Assembly (NCBI GenBank): GCA_900088475.1
Contig: FLMG01000762.1
Location: 3,855-26,623, forward strand
Reading direction: 5' to 3'
Source of the DNA: Hyphochytrium catenoides
Lineage: Eukaryota; Sar; Hyphochytriomycetes; Hyphochytriales; Hyphochytriaceae
DNA length: 22,769 nucleotides
The position numbers were made by a program, and so were the translations under genes. This document shows positions 22,090-22,769 of this stretch, one piece after another. Numbering within the stretch: position 1 is the stretch's first letter; the number at the start of each line of letters is the position of its first letter. The notes below the pieces were generated by a model. It saw only the letters and a program-made list of their open reading frames with translations, was not told the origin of the DNA and ran no database searches.

Positions 22090-22769
22090 TCTGAGAGATG
22101 AGATGGCTGAGAGAGATAGTGTTGTCACAGCTAACCTCCTTCAACGAAGTACGTAATGGCTAGGACACAACCCGTGATGATCAGCAGACTGAGAGTCATC
22201 CTGGCCAGCCGACCTTGGCGACCATCCCCGAACCTAAACTTCAACCTATAATGGTACGTGTGCATATGTGTAGGAGATAGACAGAGATCAATAGAGAGAG
22301 AGAGCAAAGAGAAATTGAGAGTCTGTGAGGGTTGCGGGCGAGAGAGAGTACAAGTAGGAGAGAGCAGAGAGAGAGGAGAGAGAGAGAGAAAAAGAGAGAG
22401 GTTGAGGCCAAGTGTAGAAGCAAATGGTGAGAGAAAAGTATGACGAGCTCACAAGTGTGAGAGAGGATCCTATAGCTCTTCAAAAAACGAACGAAGAGGA
22501 CATGGCGTAGAACGCTAAAGAGGCTCAGAAGTAAGAGGTTGCCCTTGTCTCTCTCTCTTCTCTCTCTCGTCTCTCCTTACTTTTGCCTTACCACTCTCCC
22601 TTAGTCATGACTTCACTTCTCCTCACGAGCTTCCCTGTGAAGGCGAGCTGGAGGGCGAGCATCAGACACATTCCGCCTCTGATCTCTATGTACATGCCCG
22701 CCGCTCCCATCGCATACACGAGCGCGGTGTTTATCATTGTTCCGCTGATGTCAATGTAAGAAGAGACAT
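18470..22769 (-). CDS. Sodium:solute symporter (SSS/SLC5), N-terminus outside window
   Basis: Membrane transporter of the LeuT fold that should couple Na+ entry to uptake of an organic solute; the substrate cannot be told. Exons: 22592-22769 (cut by the window edge), 22136-22245, 21655-21951, 21235-21408, 20749-20937, 20411-20550, 20110-20290, 19879-19936, 19356-19512, 18962-19095 and 18470-18641, giving 595 residues to TAA. Landmarks in order: YIDISGTM, IEIRGGM, EVMTKGEWLKFRFGDG, YTVIAGFRSLVYTDVYQ (the family TDxxQ helix end), ISAAGGPGG joined to GGLQTVLAQKTERD, LVLDPEKAIPAVIG, LASLLAAAMTTFDS (the helix that supplies Na2-site hydroxyls in SSS proteins), NQIWGFMTMAFGA, SWYWWRFTG and LYVLWYS at the C-terminus. 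Motifs such as EWLKFRFG recall bacterial, especially planctomycete-type, members. Introns show long residence in a eukaryotic genome. Confidence 0.92.
21952..22135 (-). repeat. Microsatellite-bearing intron of the symporter gene
   Basis: A (GA)n run at about 22055-22087 on plus reads as (CT)n on the coding strand and lies within a GT-AG intron. It overlaps an apparent Leu/Ser open frame that is an artefact. The first intron (22246-22591) also carries several GA tracts in the same orientation. Confidence 0.8.

Overview
The window is nuclear DNA of an intron-rich eukaryote, most likely a protist. Four protein-coding genes can be rebuilt by hand, exon by exon, with matching splice phases. Introns are mostly 50-370 nt with GT-AG ends. 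Branch-point-like CTAAY motifs and CT-rich tracts occur before several acceptors, and (GA)n/(CT)n microsatellites are common in introns and intergenic DNA. No prokaryotic features, rRNA, tRNA or CRISPR arrays were seen. The lineage cannot be fixed from the sequence; a WAVE-complex subunit argues against groups that lost that complex.

Layout: (1) 1-510 is low-complexity GA/CT DNA. (2) 511-929 (+) is a two-exon, 73-codon gene for a BRICK1/HSPC300-like subunit of the SCAR/WAVE actin regulator. (3) 1270-13048 (-) is a gene of about 38 exons for a USP32-like deubiquitinase of about 1,750 residues. Its order is PX domain, EF-hand region, DUSP domain, USP catalytic core with a ubiquitin-like insert, and a C-terminal CaaX box (CAIM). 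The PX part is joined to the USP32-like part across a GC-AG intron (11026-11211). (4) 13049-15029 holds no gene I can name. (5) 15030-16713 (-) is a five-exon gene for a mitochondrial chalcone-isomerase-fold protein of the Aim18/Aim46 type. (6) 16714-18469 is mostly unassigned, with possible cryptic exons and a short tandem repeat. (7) 18470-22769 (-) is a sodium:solute symporter (SSS/SLC5, LeuT fold) with 11 exons in the window and its N-terminus beyond the right edge.

Three main genes run leftward and BRK1 runs rightward, converging on the 3' end of the deubiquitinase. The genes do not form a pathway. The most unusual item is the PX-EF-DUSP-USP-CaaX architecture, which would give one deubiquitinase a phosphoinositide reader, a calcium-sensor-like region and a prenyl anchor. 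In human USP32 (EF-DUSP-USP-CaaX) the enzyme acts on Golgi/endosomal membranes, so an added PX domain makes sense. Intron retention at the GC-AG junction would instead end translation after the PX domain.
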